The notes under the pieces: generated by a model
What the model saw: only the letters and a program-made list of their open reading frames with translations
Databases searched by the model: none
Told to the model about the DNA's origin: nothing
Origin: Stereocaulon alpinum
Taxonomy: Eukaryota > Ascomycota > Lecanoromycetes > Lecanorales > Stereocaulaceae
Assembly (NCBI GenBank): GCA_018257865.1
Contig: JAEUBA010000076.1
Location: forward strand, 93,174-157,173
DNA length: 64,000 nucleotides
Reading direction: 5' to 3'
Made by a program: the position numbers and the translations under genes
Part shown: positions 53,800-64,000 of the stretch, in pieces
Layout: each line of letters opens with the position of its first letter
Numbering within the stretch: position 1 is the stretch's first letter

Positions 53800-56700
53800 G
53801 CCGACCTGGAGCAGGATGATCAATCGTATAGCTGTATATGTGTAAGGCGGTGCCCTCAACACACGCAGAATGAAGAATGAGGAATCATGATAAGTACGCA
53901 ATGCAGCGACCATACCTAATGTCTGGAAAAGATGCACGATTTTCAATGTGGATCTTGATCAGGACCATATAATCATATTACTCTTGCGGTAGTCTACTGT
54001 TGTGCTATAGCCGCAAAGCCACGCTAGCATGGAGTGTTGATAACAAGATTGACGCCACTGCTACCGAGTGGGCTCATCACCCTTGTCTTTCATGATTAGT
54101 AACATAGACTCCGCTGTATCAGGCCCGTCCCTTGCACTGGAGACCATCATAGAACCCAGCAAGCTCGCCTTTAGTGAAGACTGTCGTTGACAAACAGGGA
54201 ATTTTCCTCGACCTTTGTACCGTCCACTCAGACAACTCTCCCCGGGGCAAGAGTATCACTGCTTCCATGCCCAAAATGATCCGCTGTACTGCCCTCATGG
54301 TCGCTGATCTCTGCTCCAACCATCTTGACATCGCCATCTGTAGAGTCATACTGATTGAAAGCCGCAAGAATGGCAGCGCCACTAGGCTTGTGTTCTTCCC
54401 GAACACCGGTCCCTGTACCGTAAAGTGTCGAAGGATAACTTGACTCCCGTGGAGTTTCTGACCTTGAAGAGCCTCCCTGCAATACTTCTTTGGTACAAGA
54501 ACTGGTCCTGAAATAGGCAAAGAGGAAAAGTAAGGGAAATCAAGCCCCTCGAAATCCGACGTGAACGTCTGGAAAGAGAACGTGACCCCGCTGCAATCGA
54601 TCAATGGGAAAGCATGGTATACGCTGATATACGAAAGGACTGGTCACGACCCGCAGAACCTTGTTCTGGGAGCGTTCAAGGTCACGGGAGCATTCTCGTT
54701 GTTGAAGGTGTTGCAGTATGACCAAGAAGAGGGTATTCGCCGCAAGACGGACCAGTTCGAGGACAATGGATATCACTATAGTGGTCTTGGGAAGAGCTTG
54801 GATATGGGAAAGAATGATTGGCGAGGTTGTTGTTGTTGTTGTGTCCTCTCCTATTGACGGAAATCACAGCTATGGCGACCAATGTATGGATGCTTGAGAG
54901 ATTTGTGGGGTGTCGTCGCCAGGATCTCCTACGCTTTATGTTAGTTGTCAAAATATACAGTGATTTCTCTATTGACGTACAGCCTCTTCAAGTCCCACTT
55001 AACATACACTTCGAACGGATCATTGCCGACACTGAGCAGAATCTACCCTTGTGCACACGGATTGCACACGGATTATGTCGGTGTATGGTCGCTTTGGAGC
55101 TCCAGAGGAGGCCTGAGACTCTGAATGATTGCGAGGAGACATGGCTCTCTCAACACTACGTGACAATGCGTTGATAGGCGACGCGAAGGTTAGCGATCAT
55201 GAAGTGCAGAGTAGGATGTCAGTTCAGCAACCGTTACTCAACTGTACTCGGCCAGCATCTTATCGCTTTCAACACTAACAGAGGTTCGGACTTGACGAAT
55301 CAATTGGGATCACAACTCGCCCTTAACGGTGGCTAGTACTGGCGCGATTTGCGAATCTTGGAATTGGGAAACCTCGTTGGGACGAGGCGAAAGCCCGGCA
55401 AGACAGAGAACTGGATCCAAAGGGTAAAGATCTAGATGCGAATATGCCCAGGTGATAGAGTGTCGAGAGCCTGCGATTAGCGCACTTGGAGACGCTGGTG
55501 CGCATCATCCGAGACACTGATCCAGACAGAGTGGGCCAGTGAAGACTCGAAGAGTGATCTCATTGGCTCCTAGCACATCATAAGGCATTGCATCGGCCTA
55601 CATCCATAGCCATCATGTTGTGCAGCGGCTATCCTACCAACCGTCGCATAACATATTCTACAATGCCAAGTGAAATCATCGGGCATTTGGCGTATGCATC
55701 CGACTTTTCGCGCGTTCAACTGTTCGCATTCCACGCCGACTCCGTCGACATCATCGTGCCTCATGCTTATAGGCGGTTCGCGGTATCTCTCTCATGACAC
55801 CGAGGCCATTGATTGGGGAAGCTTGTTCTCCACCCATGCATATGCATCAACTTCTCCAATTCGCACCTTAATCAGTTGGAACTTAAAGCATGCACTCCCC
55901 GAGGGTCAGATGCTCTCTTAAAATTGGATCAGCTCATCCGTGATGAACAACAGGCGACCGAGTATGTCCTCAACAGTCGTCAAAACGCCGTTATCTTTGA
56001 GCAAGTCGCGCAGCAAGTCGATTCCCCACTTAAATCTCGAGATTCGCCTTCCGTATACGCACAAGATGCTTGACAGATACTCGAGGCGCGATCTCGTATA
56101 ATTTAGCTTGACCGAGATAAGACGTGGAGTCTTTCATAGCCAGCGTTGACTACAAGGGTGGTCCTACGTCTGATCATCTGAGTCTTCAACGTGGCGTACG
56201 TGTCCTATTTTGACTCAACAACCTGTCTGTCTTTGCAAGAAGTTGTCAATCAGCTTCGAAACCGCGATCATTGAGTATCCAGCAATGGTATATACGCAAT
56301 CGCGAGCAAGCCCACCAAAGAGTTCATGGGTTATGAACGACATGATGTGACTATAGATTTCCCCTTAGTACTCGCCAAGATGACTTTTGAACACTGATAT
56401 TGACCTTACGTAGGGTGGGTGCTCATCCCACTTAGACCAAACCTCACGGTAAATACATGGACACAGATATGCAGCAAGATTCATTCAGAGAACAGGAACG
56501 TTGTTGGTTCATACCATCACATTACAGTGCGGTCTGATACACTTTCCCGAGATCTGGTGTATTCAATGACTTGTTGCGTCCCATATTGAGGCGCGAGAAG
56601 CTGAATCCTTTCGCACTAGAGTGGTCGAGAGACTGAAGCAATACACCTTTCGCTTATGCATAAACTACGAGTAGACCATCTGAAAAGGTTAAAGGGTATT

Positions 56701-58735
56701 CTAGAGGCAGCAGCAAACCATGACCGTAGAAAGTACTTGGTTGAGTCTTTCCTCTTGCTCTTCTATCTAGTAACCCAGAATCCCACCCCCAATGCTATCG
56801 TCTAGAGAACTTTTGTATTCGCGAAATGTAGATTATCCCAAAAATGCTGCCCCTCTAGTGCCCTTGGCTCCGCAGATGACTACTGATGTGAAAGGGGTCG
56901 TTCAATACGACGCAATGCACCAGAACAAATCTGTTCACATTGAAACAATACATCCAGGATGAGCAGACAATTTGAGGACTTTGATCAAGGCTGTCGGTAT
57001 ATTTCAGCAGTTTTGCGGCGATAAGTCAAGGGAGCAATTGATCCAGATGGCCATTTTGACAATGTTGTCTAAGAGGCGGTGATGCGCATGATATCAGCTA
57101 AACTCGGCCTACCAGCACCTTCTAACGATGGCAACCTTAGTATTCGTTGACCTAGACGTGCAAAGGAGCCTGCTATAGGATACCCAAGCCCAAAGTTCCC
57201 AAGTCCCTCAACTCAAGTCAGAAAGAGCGACAGATAAAAGTATAGTGGGGAGAACACCATAATGTATATGGTTCTTGCTTACCCGCTACTACTCGCTCGG
57301 GCATCACCTTTCATGGTAGTATTGTCCTGGGACTAGGTTGGAATGGCCATGGTTATGGAATCAGCATAATAACACACTAGACCTATCGAAGGATGTGAAT
57401 ATTAAGACTCGCTGAATAGATTGCCAGACAGAACATCCATTGATTGACTTCGAGGCAAATCGAACTTTGAGAAGCAACCGGGTAAGCACAGCGGCGTCCG
57501 TCCGCGTACATCAAGCCTACTCGGACGACGCGAGCACTCGTTGTTGCTAGAAGTTATGATCCAAGAAGATCTAGCACCAATCTAAGCCTCAAAATAAGGA
57601 GTTCTTTTTCTTCCCGATCAACACAGCGATGAGGCAGACATCGTTTCTCTTCTTAGAATGCCTTAACCCCAAATCTTTGTCAACGCGGTTTTTATTGGCA
57701 GTGTGCCTTGAGCTATACAATAGATGCACATGCTTGCAGTGCAGGTAACTGTCCGTCTGGATGATCAATTTCATGAAATTCCCAAAGACAAAGTCGTTCA
57801 TATCGAGATGGCAACGCTGAACGTCTTAGTGAACACTGTGTAGGCAATTCTAGGCAGAGATCGCCAACCGCTGCGAAGTTTCCAAGTACACCTACGTATC
57901 TGACTTATCTAAACACATCTGGTCCAGCTCGGTAGTAGAGACGCGTTTAAATAGATGGGTAACAACATGACGTTAAGCAATTCATTATGGAATGACGTTT
58001 CCTTAACACCTTCAGTGCCCAGGTGAAGATGGTGCTGCCATGTTCCTCAGCTCCCATCAACGGCCCCATCGGATGTACGCCGCAACTCCCGAGTCTCTGA
58101 ACATCGGTTTTGATACAGTGTTTCCTGGCCAAGCATGAATTTGCTGCGCAGGTGGTATTGACTCATCTTAGGAAGCTATTTGAGGGGGCTTTGGCAGCCT
58201 GTAATTCGAGAGCTGAAGCAGCACGAGGAAGATGCCCAAACAGATATGCGCCGTCCAATTGTCAGCGGTTGAAATGACTTCATTGATTTTGAAAGCTGCG
58301 ATACTCAAACCCTCACGACAGCCAAATCGATTATGATGAAAGAATCACGTAAGCAAGGGTTTTCGTCTTGGCTACTACTGCGATAAAATAGATTGGTCGC
58401 TCGGTGCCTGCGCCAAGTCAGGGTATTTCTCTGATGCACATGTAGTTAGACCTGTCGTCCGACCCACAACTTTTGCGGGCATCCCTGGTCTCTTGAGGCC
58501 TCCCCACTGACGATCGATGCGTGAAATTCTCACATGGCACGCCCACCCTTGCTGCTGATAAAAAAGAATCGCAGGGTTTATGCAAAGAGATTGTCATCTG
58601 CGGTGGCGTGGCGGCAATGCACTCCGTTAGAATAAGTGGTGAAAACTATGGTGGATGAGGCCTACTTGGCAATGCTTGGCAGGCTCGCTTAGCTAGCCTA
58701 CTAGGGCTAGGGCTCGCCAAGGCCTCCATGCGCGC
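53800..58735. other. About 5 kb without an intact gene
   Basis: Balanced composition but no gene. Fragments that read like protein include 54561-54830 (plus, KVTGAFSLLKVLQYDQEEG), 54228-54480 (minus, HKPSGAAILAAFNQYDSTDG) and 55860-56070 (plus, LELKACTPRGSDALLKLDQL), all with stops or no start nearby. They may be decayed genes. From about 56100 the stop density is high in all frames. Confidence 0.45.
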
Positions 58736-58919
58736 ACTAGATAAAATCTCTGCATGCAATTCTATCTAGCTGCAATAACTTTAATAGCAATAGATTATTC
58801 CACCCTATTAAATAGCTAATAAGCCTCCAATTATATTACTAATATTCTAAAGGGTTATAAGCCTAGGTTCTGTAACCTATTAGCGTTAAATTACTACCTA
58901 GGAAGAAATACTATATACC

Positions 58920-60300
58920 TGTCGACTAGGGAGTTAAAGAAAATTTCGAAACTAGAATCTAACCCCCCGCGACTAAAGAAGAACCTAATACTAGCAGATA
59001 CTAAAGACTTAATACTAAGATAGACTCCTTATTATCTAATAAGGTACTACTAAAGGGGGTTCGCAATTAGCTGTAGTTCGAGCAATAGATAACCTTAGTA
59101 TTTAAAGTCTAAAAGGTATAAGATATAGTCTTAGGAAGGAAGAAAGAACCTATACTACTACTACTACTAATACCTCCTAATCCGCCTATTAGCCCTAAGG
59201 CCGCAGCTCTAAAGTATTCCTAGGAATAAATCAACGCGTATAAAGCCGCTTAGGAGATTTAGAATAAGAAAAATAATATTATAATAGTAATACTATCGCT
59301 ATACTATAAACTAGAACTAGTATAATATATTAGGGGGATAGATCTAGCCTATAATATATAGGCTAAGCTAAAATAATTATATAGCTCGTTTATAATTACT
59401 TTAGTTAATATAGCGTTAGGAATACTTACCCGCCTTAAATTATCCTTATATAGCACTATTTATAAGTACGCCTTAGTAATTAAGTAATACTAGAATAAAT
59501 TAAGCTTACTTAAAGCGCTACTATTACTAATAATTCTTTTAGTACTTTTCTATAATAGCCTAGAAGAATCCTATATACTATACGTCTTTAACCTTATATA
59601 ATAATCTAAGGTTTCTAGGATCGTACTTAATATTAATACTATAGTAGCGAGCTTAGCGGAGTAATAAAGGCGACTTAATAATAATAAAAATACTAAAGCG
59701 TTAGTAGCTAAATTTAGTAAATAGGAGAAGAAAAAGCCTCCTAAAAGCCCTACCACCAGCCGACCTTACAGCAGGAATCCTCCTACTAAGAGGAAGAATA
59801 AGAAGGAAAAAGATAGTAGGAAAAACTACCCTTACTACTACAGTTACCACCGCAAAGAAAATTGCTGGTATACTAATCCGTACTTAGCCCCAGACGACTA
59901 GATTCCGAATAAGGAAATCTAAGAAAGAATTAGTAAAGAAAAAGAAGCTAATAAGAAGAAGGCCTCTACTACGAAGGTATTAACAGCGTCTCTAACCCCG
60001 CCTGCGAAGAATTTATCCGTAGAAGCTCGAAATAAGAAAGCTAGCGAATCTAACGAATATATTAGGCCTAGTATTATAAAGAAATCCCTCCGTAATAAGC
60101 TTAACCCTAAAAGGATTAATATATCTATTCCTTCTAATCTAAGGGAGGAAGCGGTCTATATTAATACCGCCTCTAATATCTATACTATATAGGATATTTC
60201 TAAGTTCTAGACTTACTAGAAAGTTAATAAAATACTATTAGGAATTAATAGTAACTCCCTAAGAGTCCTAGGAATTAGAAATATCGCGCTTTCCTAAAAG
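58920..60300 (+). mobile_element. Copia-type Gag/protease relic, RIP-mutated
   Basis: Plus-strand translation, allowing many TAG/TAA stops, gives a Gag-like helical part (NKLSLLKALLLLIILLVLFY, KVSRIVLNINTIVASLAE), a Lys-rich segment, and a zinc-knuckle-like YPYYYSYHRKENCWY followed by TNPYLAPDD near 59826-59900, where the first cysteines appear changed to Tyr (TGC to TAC). After a further Lys-rich linker, INTASNIYTI (about 60150) may be the start of the protease region. Integrase and reverse transcriptase are not recognisable, and the relic ends near a short GC-rich island at 60300-60360. Confidence 0.5.
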
Positions 60301-61379
60301 TTGCTGGGGAACCCTGAGTTGCCGAGCGCGCCGGTAGGGCTAACAGTAGGATGTAGCGGAATTAGTAACTTAATATTACTAATAGTATCAAATCAGCCCG
60401 ATCTATAACTCTTTACTACTAATTTAATAATATTAGTCTAGCTAGTAACTAGATATTACTGTTAGTATAATATCTAACTAATTAGTATATCTATTACGCG
60501 TTCAGCTAGCTATTAGCTTAATTAGTAATATAATACTACTAATATATAACTACTAGTCTTCTTTTTAAGTTATTATAATTAACAAACTCTTATATAGTCT
60601 ATATATATCTACTAATTAGTAGCTGTATATCTTTATATATAATTTAAGTAGGTAGTTAAAGCTAAATAAAGTCTTCTATATATATAATCCGTTTAAATTA
60701 TAGCTACTGCTAATAGCTCCTTTAGTATATAAAAGCTACTTTTAAGTAAAGGCTTAACTCTATAATAACCTATTATCTACTAATACGACTATATCTTTTA
60801 CTCCTTATAATTTAAGTAAATAACTAATATAGAGAGTTACGACGTCTAGTTACTAACTTATTAGCGGTACCTTATAAAACTTTACTAGATTAGGGGCGTA
60901 TATATTTCGCCCTTTTTTATACTTATCCGATTAGTATCTAGCAGCTTAATTAGGGGGGCTCTAAGAATAGTATCTAAGTATATCCTTCTTACTATTATCC
61001 TAGCTAGTATACTATATAGTCGCTTATTATAGACGTTACTATTTCTAAGGTAGTACGTTAATATAGAGATATACTACTATATATCTTAAATAGTTTAGGA
61101 CGAGTACTTAAGGTTCTTAAAGCTTTATTATATATTTACAGCTGTATAGACGTAGTATATTAATATTTTAAAAATATAACCTTACTACTCTATAAGCTTA
61201 ATATACTAGATTCTTAAAATTATAATATTAGGACCCTTTAATAGATTACTAGCCGCTGTTATAAATAAAAGTAATAATATTAGCGTCCCTAGCGCGTATA
61301 GCGGTAGAAATTCTATCTAAAGACCGAAATAGAACCTATATACTTAATACTTAAGATAATAAAGTATAGGAGGGGAGTA

Positions 61380-62416
61380 CACCCCTTAACAATCGAAGGC
61401 AACCGCTTAATCCGTAGGAGACTGCGGGGAAGGAGAGGAAGGGCGCGCCCAACACGCCTAACCCCATCACTAGAAAAGGAAGAATAGGCCCTGCAGGAGC
61501 TTAAGGCGAAGGATTGGGATCAAGCGGTAACGGCGATAAGGAGGAAGGCACATTAGTATAACCTAAAAACGGATGTCGAGGAGTATTAAGACGTAGGCGT
61601 CCTAGCTAAGAAGATACGAGGCTGGGTAACAGCGAAGTAGATCGAGCGGTGGGAGGTATATAAGGATACTATCCCCAAGCACTCTCGCACACCCGCACAG
61701 AATAAACCGTTATTCGGAGAAAGGTATAACTACCACCTAAAGCTTAGGAAGGCAGAAAGCTTGATGGCAGTCCAACTCTAAAGTGGGAAGAATAGGTTTA
61801 ACCACTTCCTTTATAAGGCGAGGGTGCCAGGGGTCCGCAGTACCCGCTGTAGTTGTAGATAGAGGAATTAGGATACGAAGTATATTCTCCTGCACTGCCT
61901 AGAGCTTAGCGACACTCGAAGGGAGCTTATTAAAGAGGCAGAGACTTATAATGTTAGGACTATACTAGCTGAGGTTACCGGTATAAGAGCGGCTGCGAGA
62001 TGGCTGGTTAGGTTAGGATTCCTAACGCAGTATCGACTTGCTAGGGAACAGCTCTCCCAGTCTAAACTCCCTATCGGAGTAGAACCGGCAACAAAAACCC
62101 TAAAGACAAAGAAGCCTAAGCGCAAGTGGAAGCCAAAGGCGGCGGAGCTGCCGGAGTATTGCAGGGCCTATTAGGGCAACGGAGATTATCGTTACCGGTG
62201 TTATAGAGCCTAGCGGCGAGGTCGGATAGGCGGAGCAGAACGATAAGTAAGCTAATAAGCGAAAGTTTTTAGCTAGAAGGGGCGACTCTAGAAAGGTTTC
62301 TTTCGCGTCTAGAGGGCCTTTAACCCCCCTAGATTTCCTAATAATGTAAGAGAACACCCTCATTAGTATATATAGATACTAGAATAGGCGTATAAATCAA
62401 TCAATCAATCAATCAA
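61380..62416 (+). mobile_element. 3' end of a Tad1-type non-LTR retrotransposon (LINE)
   Basis: A less AT-rich island. The plus strand reads ALQELKAKDWDQAVTAIRRK, IERWEVYKDTIPKHSRTPAQ, SGKNRFNHFLYKARVPGVRS and TRCSCR, then KYILLHCLELSDTRRELIKE. The last two form the C-x-C...H-x4-C finger after the RNase H region of fungal Tad1 elements. Several TAG stops interrupt the frame (for example before RNWDTK). The element ends in an AATC repeat at 62395-62416, typical of Tad-like 3' tails. Reverse transcriptase and the 5' part are absent, so it is 5'-truncated. Confidence 0.75.
62395..62416. repeat. Simple repeat (AATC) x 5.5, LINE tail
   Basis: Five and a half perfect copies of AATC directly at the 3' end of the LINE relic. 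Confidence 0.9.
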
Positions 62417-62583
62417 GTATAGGAATAGCTTATTAAGTCTATTCTATATTAGTATACCTATTAGATATTTCTAAGTTAGTATTAACCTTTCTTAAGCTAG
62501 GAAAATATTACTACTAGATATAGCCTAGCGGTACTTAGCTATTAAAGCTTAATAAGTTATAGATATTTAAGTCGGGTTTTATA

Positions 62584-62698
62584 CTATCTAAGTAGTATCT
62601 AACTTAGGGTTTACCCTATCTAAGTATTATCTAACTCAGTTCTGCCCTATCTAAGTATTATCCGACTTAGTTCTACCCTATCTAAGTTAGATAAATAT
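62584..62698. repeat. Tandem repeat of 31-32 bp, about 3.5 units
   Basis: Units starting CTATCTAAGTA at 62584, 62616 and 62647 and a partial one at 62678, separated by GGTTTACC, GTTCTGCC or GTTCTACC. Each contains an inverted CTAAGT...ACTTAG pair, giving a palindromic look. It lies in RIP-mutated sequence just after the LINE. Confidence 0.75.
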
Positions 62699-64000
62699 CT
62701 GGCTAGACGTTTCTTAATAACTCCCCTTATAGTTTACAGTCTTATCGCTATTATTTTAGTAAAGTATCGCTATAAAGGCTTAATATCTGATAAATTTACT
62801 CCCTATCTTCCCTATTAGACTCTATATACGACTCTGCGAGCTTAATAACCTCTCTACTCCTTAGCTTACTAAAGTACCTAAATATTAGTAACGTATAAGG
62901 GCTATAGACCTAATACTAAAGTAAGTAAATATTATACGCGTAAGACGCTATATAGCCTACTAATATAATAAAGCTATAATTAAATATACTAAAGAGCGAA
63001 TTAATACCGCTGCGGTAATTAAAATTATAGGTTAGTTCTTTATATTAGAGGTTTTCCTTAAGACTAAAGCCTTAGCTTTAGACGCTATAAGGGTAGTTAG
63101 TAGTAGTATTTCCTCCGCTCTATTAACCTAAATATATCTATAGTATTATCTCTCCTCCTTTTATAGTATTATACTTAGATTTATAGTATTACCTAAAAAG
63201 AATTTAGTAGGAATTTAGCGTAGATTCGTCGCGCTGCCTTAGTATTAATTATTAGGAATTTAGGGTAATATACTATATTATATTAGTCCTAATTAATAAA
63301 ACTATTAATATAGAATATCTCTTTTCCTCTAACCGTTCCTAGTACTAGATAAGTACTTCGCTTAATATTTAGTAGTCTATAGAAGCGGCGAGCGCCTATT
63401 ATTTAAGGATTAAGTATAAGTAATACTTATACCTTTTTAACTTCGACTATTCTATAGTACTCTTATACCTACCTTAGATATTAATAATTAAAGACTTCTA
63501 TAAAGGTAGCTTAGATACGACTAGGTTATTACTTAAAGTCCTTAGTACTAAGATCCTTTACCTCTATAATAACTAAGACTTAGCCGACTAACTTTCCCTC
63601 CTATATAGTTTCTAAGTTTTAACTCTTATAGTCTTATTCTTAGACCTATACGTAATCTCTATACTAGGTTAAATACTGCGAATATTTATAAGGTCTATAG
63701 ACTACTAAATCCTTATAGAGATATTCTAAATTAGAGGAGTCCTCTCCTATAGTCTTCTAATATATAAGGCCTAAATAGATATAGATTAAGTAGCTCTTAA
63801 CTTAGCTATAGTCTACCTCCCTTCTATTAATATCTAAGTTTAAGGTTATACTACCGTAGCTTAGCGTTTTTACTTAATACGCCTTAAGAAACGCAGCTAG
63901 GCTTTAGAGAAACCTAGCTATATTTAGCTATTTAGCTATATCCCTCGCCGTTCGCTAGTAACGACTATTATATCTATATAGGTATTTTAGTATATAGCGC

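Larger units (their letters stand above)
58736..64000. other. AT-rich, RIP-mutated retrotransposon block
   Basis: Composition changes abruptly near 58736 and stays AT-rich to the window end, dominated by TA, CTA, TAG and TAA. All six frames are dense with TAA and TAG. Recognisable pieces are a Gag-like relic (58920-60300) and a LINE 3' end (61380-62416). The sequence from 62420 to 64000 and from 60360 to 61380 is too mutated to assign. CpA-to-TpA depletion typical of RIP is apparent by eye. Confidence 0.85.

Noticed and set aside
62100..62363. Minus-strand 87-codon frame in the LINE region
   Set aside because: It is the shadow of the plus-strand LINE C-terminus and begins without an independent gene signal.

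Overview
The window looks like nuclear DNA of a filamentous ascomycete (Pezizomycotina, most likely a Dothideomycete). Genes carry short introns (about 50-150 nt) with GT..AG ends, often with a CTAAC or CTGAC branch point near the acceptor. Protein families are fungal (DUF3425-type bZIP, HET, p24/Emp24, y4iL-type catalase). The last 5 kb is very AT-rich retrotransposon debris with TGG-to-TAG type changes typical of repeat-induced point mutation (RIP). Family names come from reading translated sequence by eye; no search was run.

Layout. 1.8-6.0 kb: three same-strand orphan genes, two sharing a C-terminal LLEY...NP.T motif. 6.3-8.9 kb: an Emp24/p24 cargo receptor divergent from a Myb/SANT-like gene. 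11.5-12.5 kb: a divergent 14-3-3-like protein. 13.3-15.7 kb: a small unknown gene and a decayed gene. 16.7-21.2 kb: a diverged tandem repeat with intron-like blocks, a small four-exon gene and a 744-aa SET-domain protein. 22.8-30.4 kb: a run of redox and regulatory genes (catalase-like protein, short-chain dehydrogenase, divergent bZIP factor, aldo/keto reductase with a signal peptide). 31.9-33.1 kb: a secreted Cys-rich thaumatin-like protein. 35.6-36.8 kb: a HET-domain pseudogene. 38.0-40.5 kb: an unknown Cys-Pro-His protein and an APH-fold kinase. 41.3 kb: a 35-bp minisatellite. 42.1-45.4 kb: a broken Upf1/NAM7-like helicase interrupted by AT-rich blocks. 46.6-50 kb: a coiled-coil relic and a small gene with 16-residue repeats. 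52.3-53.8 kb: an intact 2-methylcitrate dehydratase.

From 53.8 to about 58.7 kb no intact gene is visible, and near 58.74 kb composition switches abruptly to an AT-rich block running to the window end. It holds a Copia-like Gag relic and the 3' end of a Tad1-type LINE. The right half therefore looks like the margin of an AT-rich compartment where genes decay progressively (HET, helicase, coiled-coil relics) while a few metabolic genes stay intact.

The catalase, dehydrogenase, bZIP and reductase genes could form a small co-regulated oxidative or detoxification set. That is inference from adjacency and from the shared 434-bp divergent promoter between the dehydrogenase and bZIP genes.
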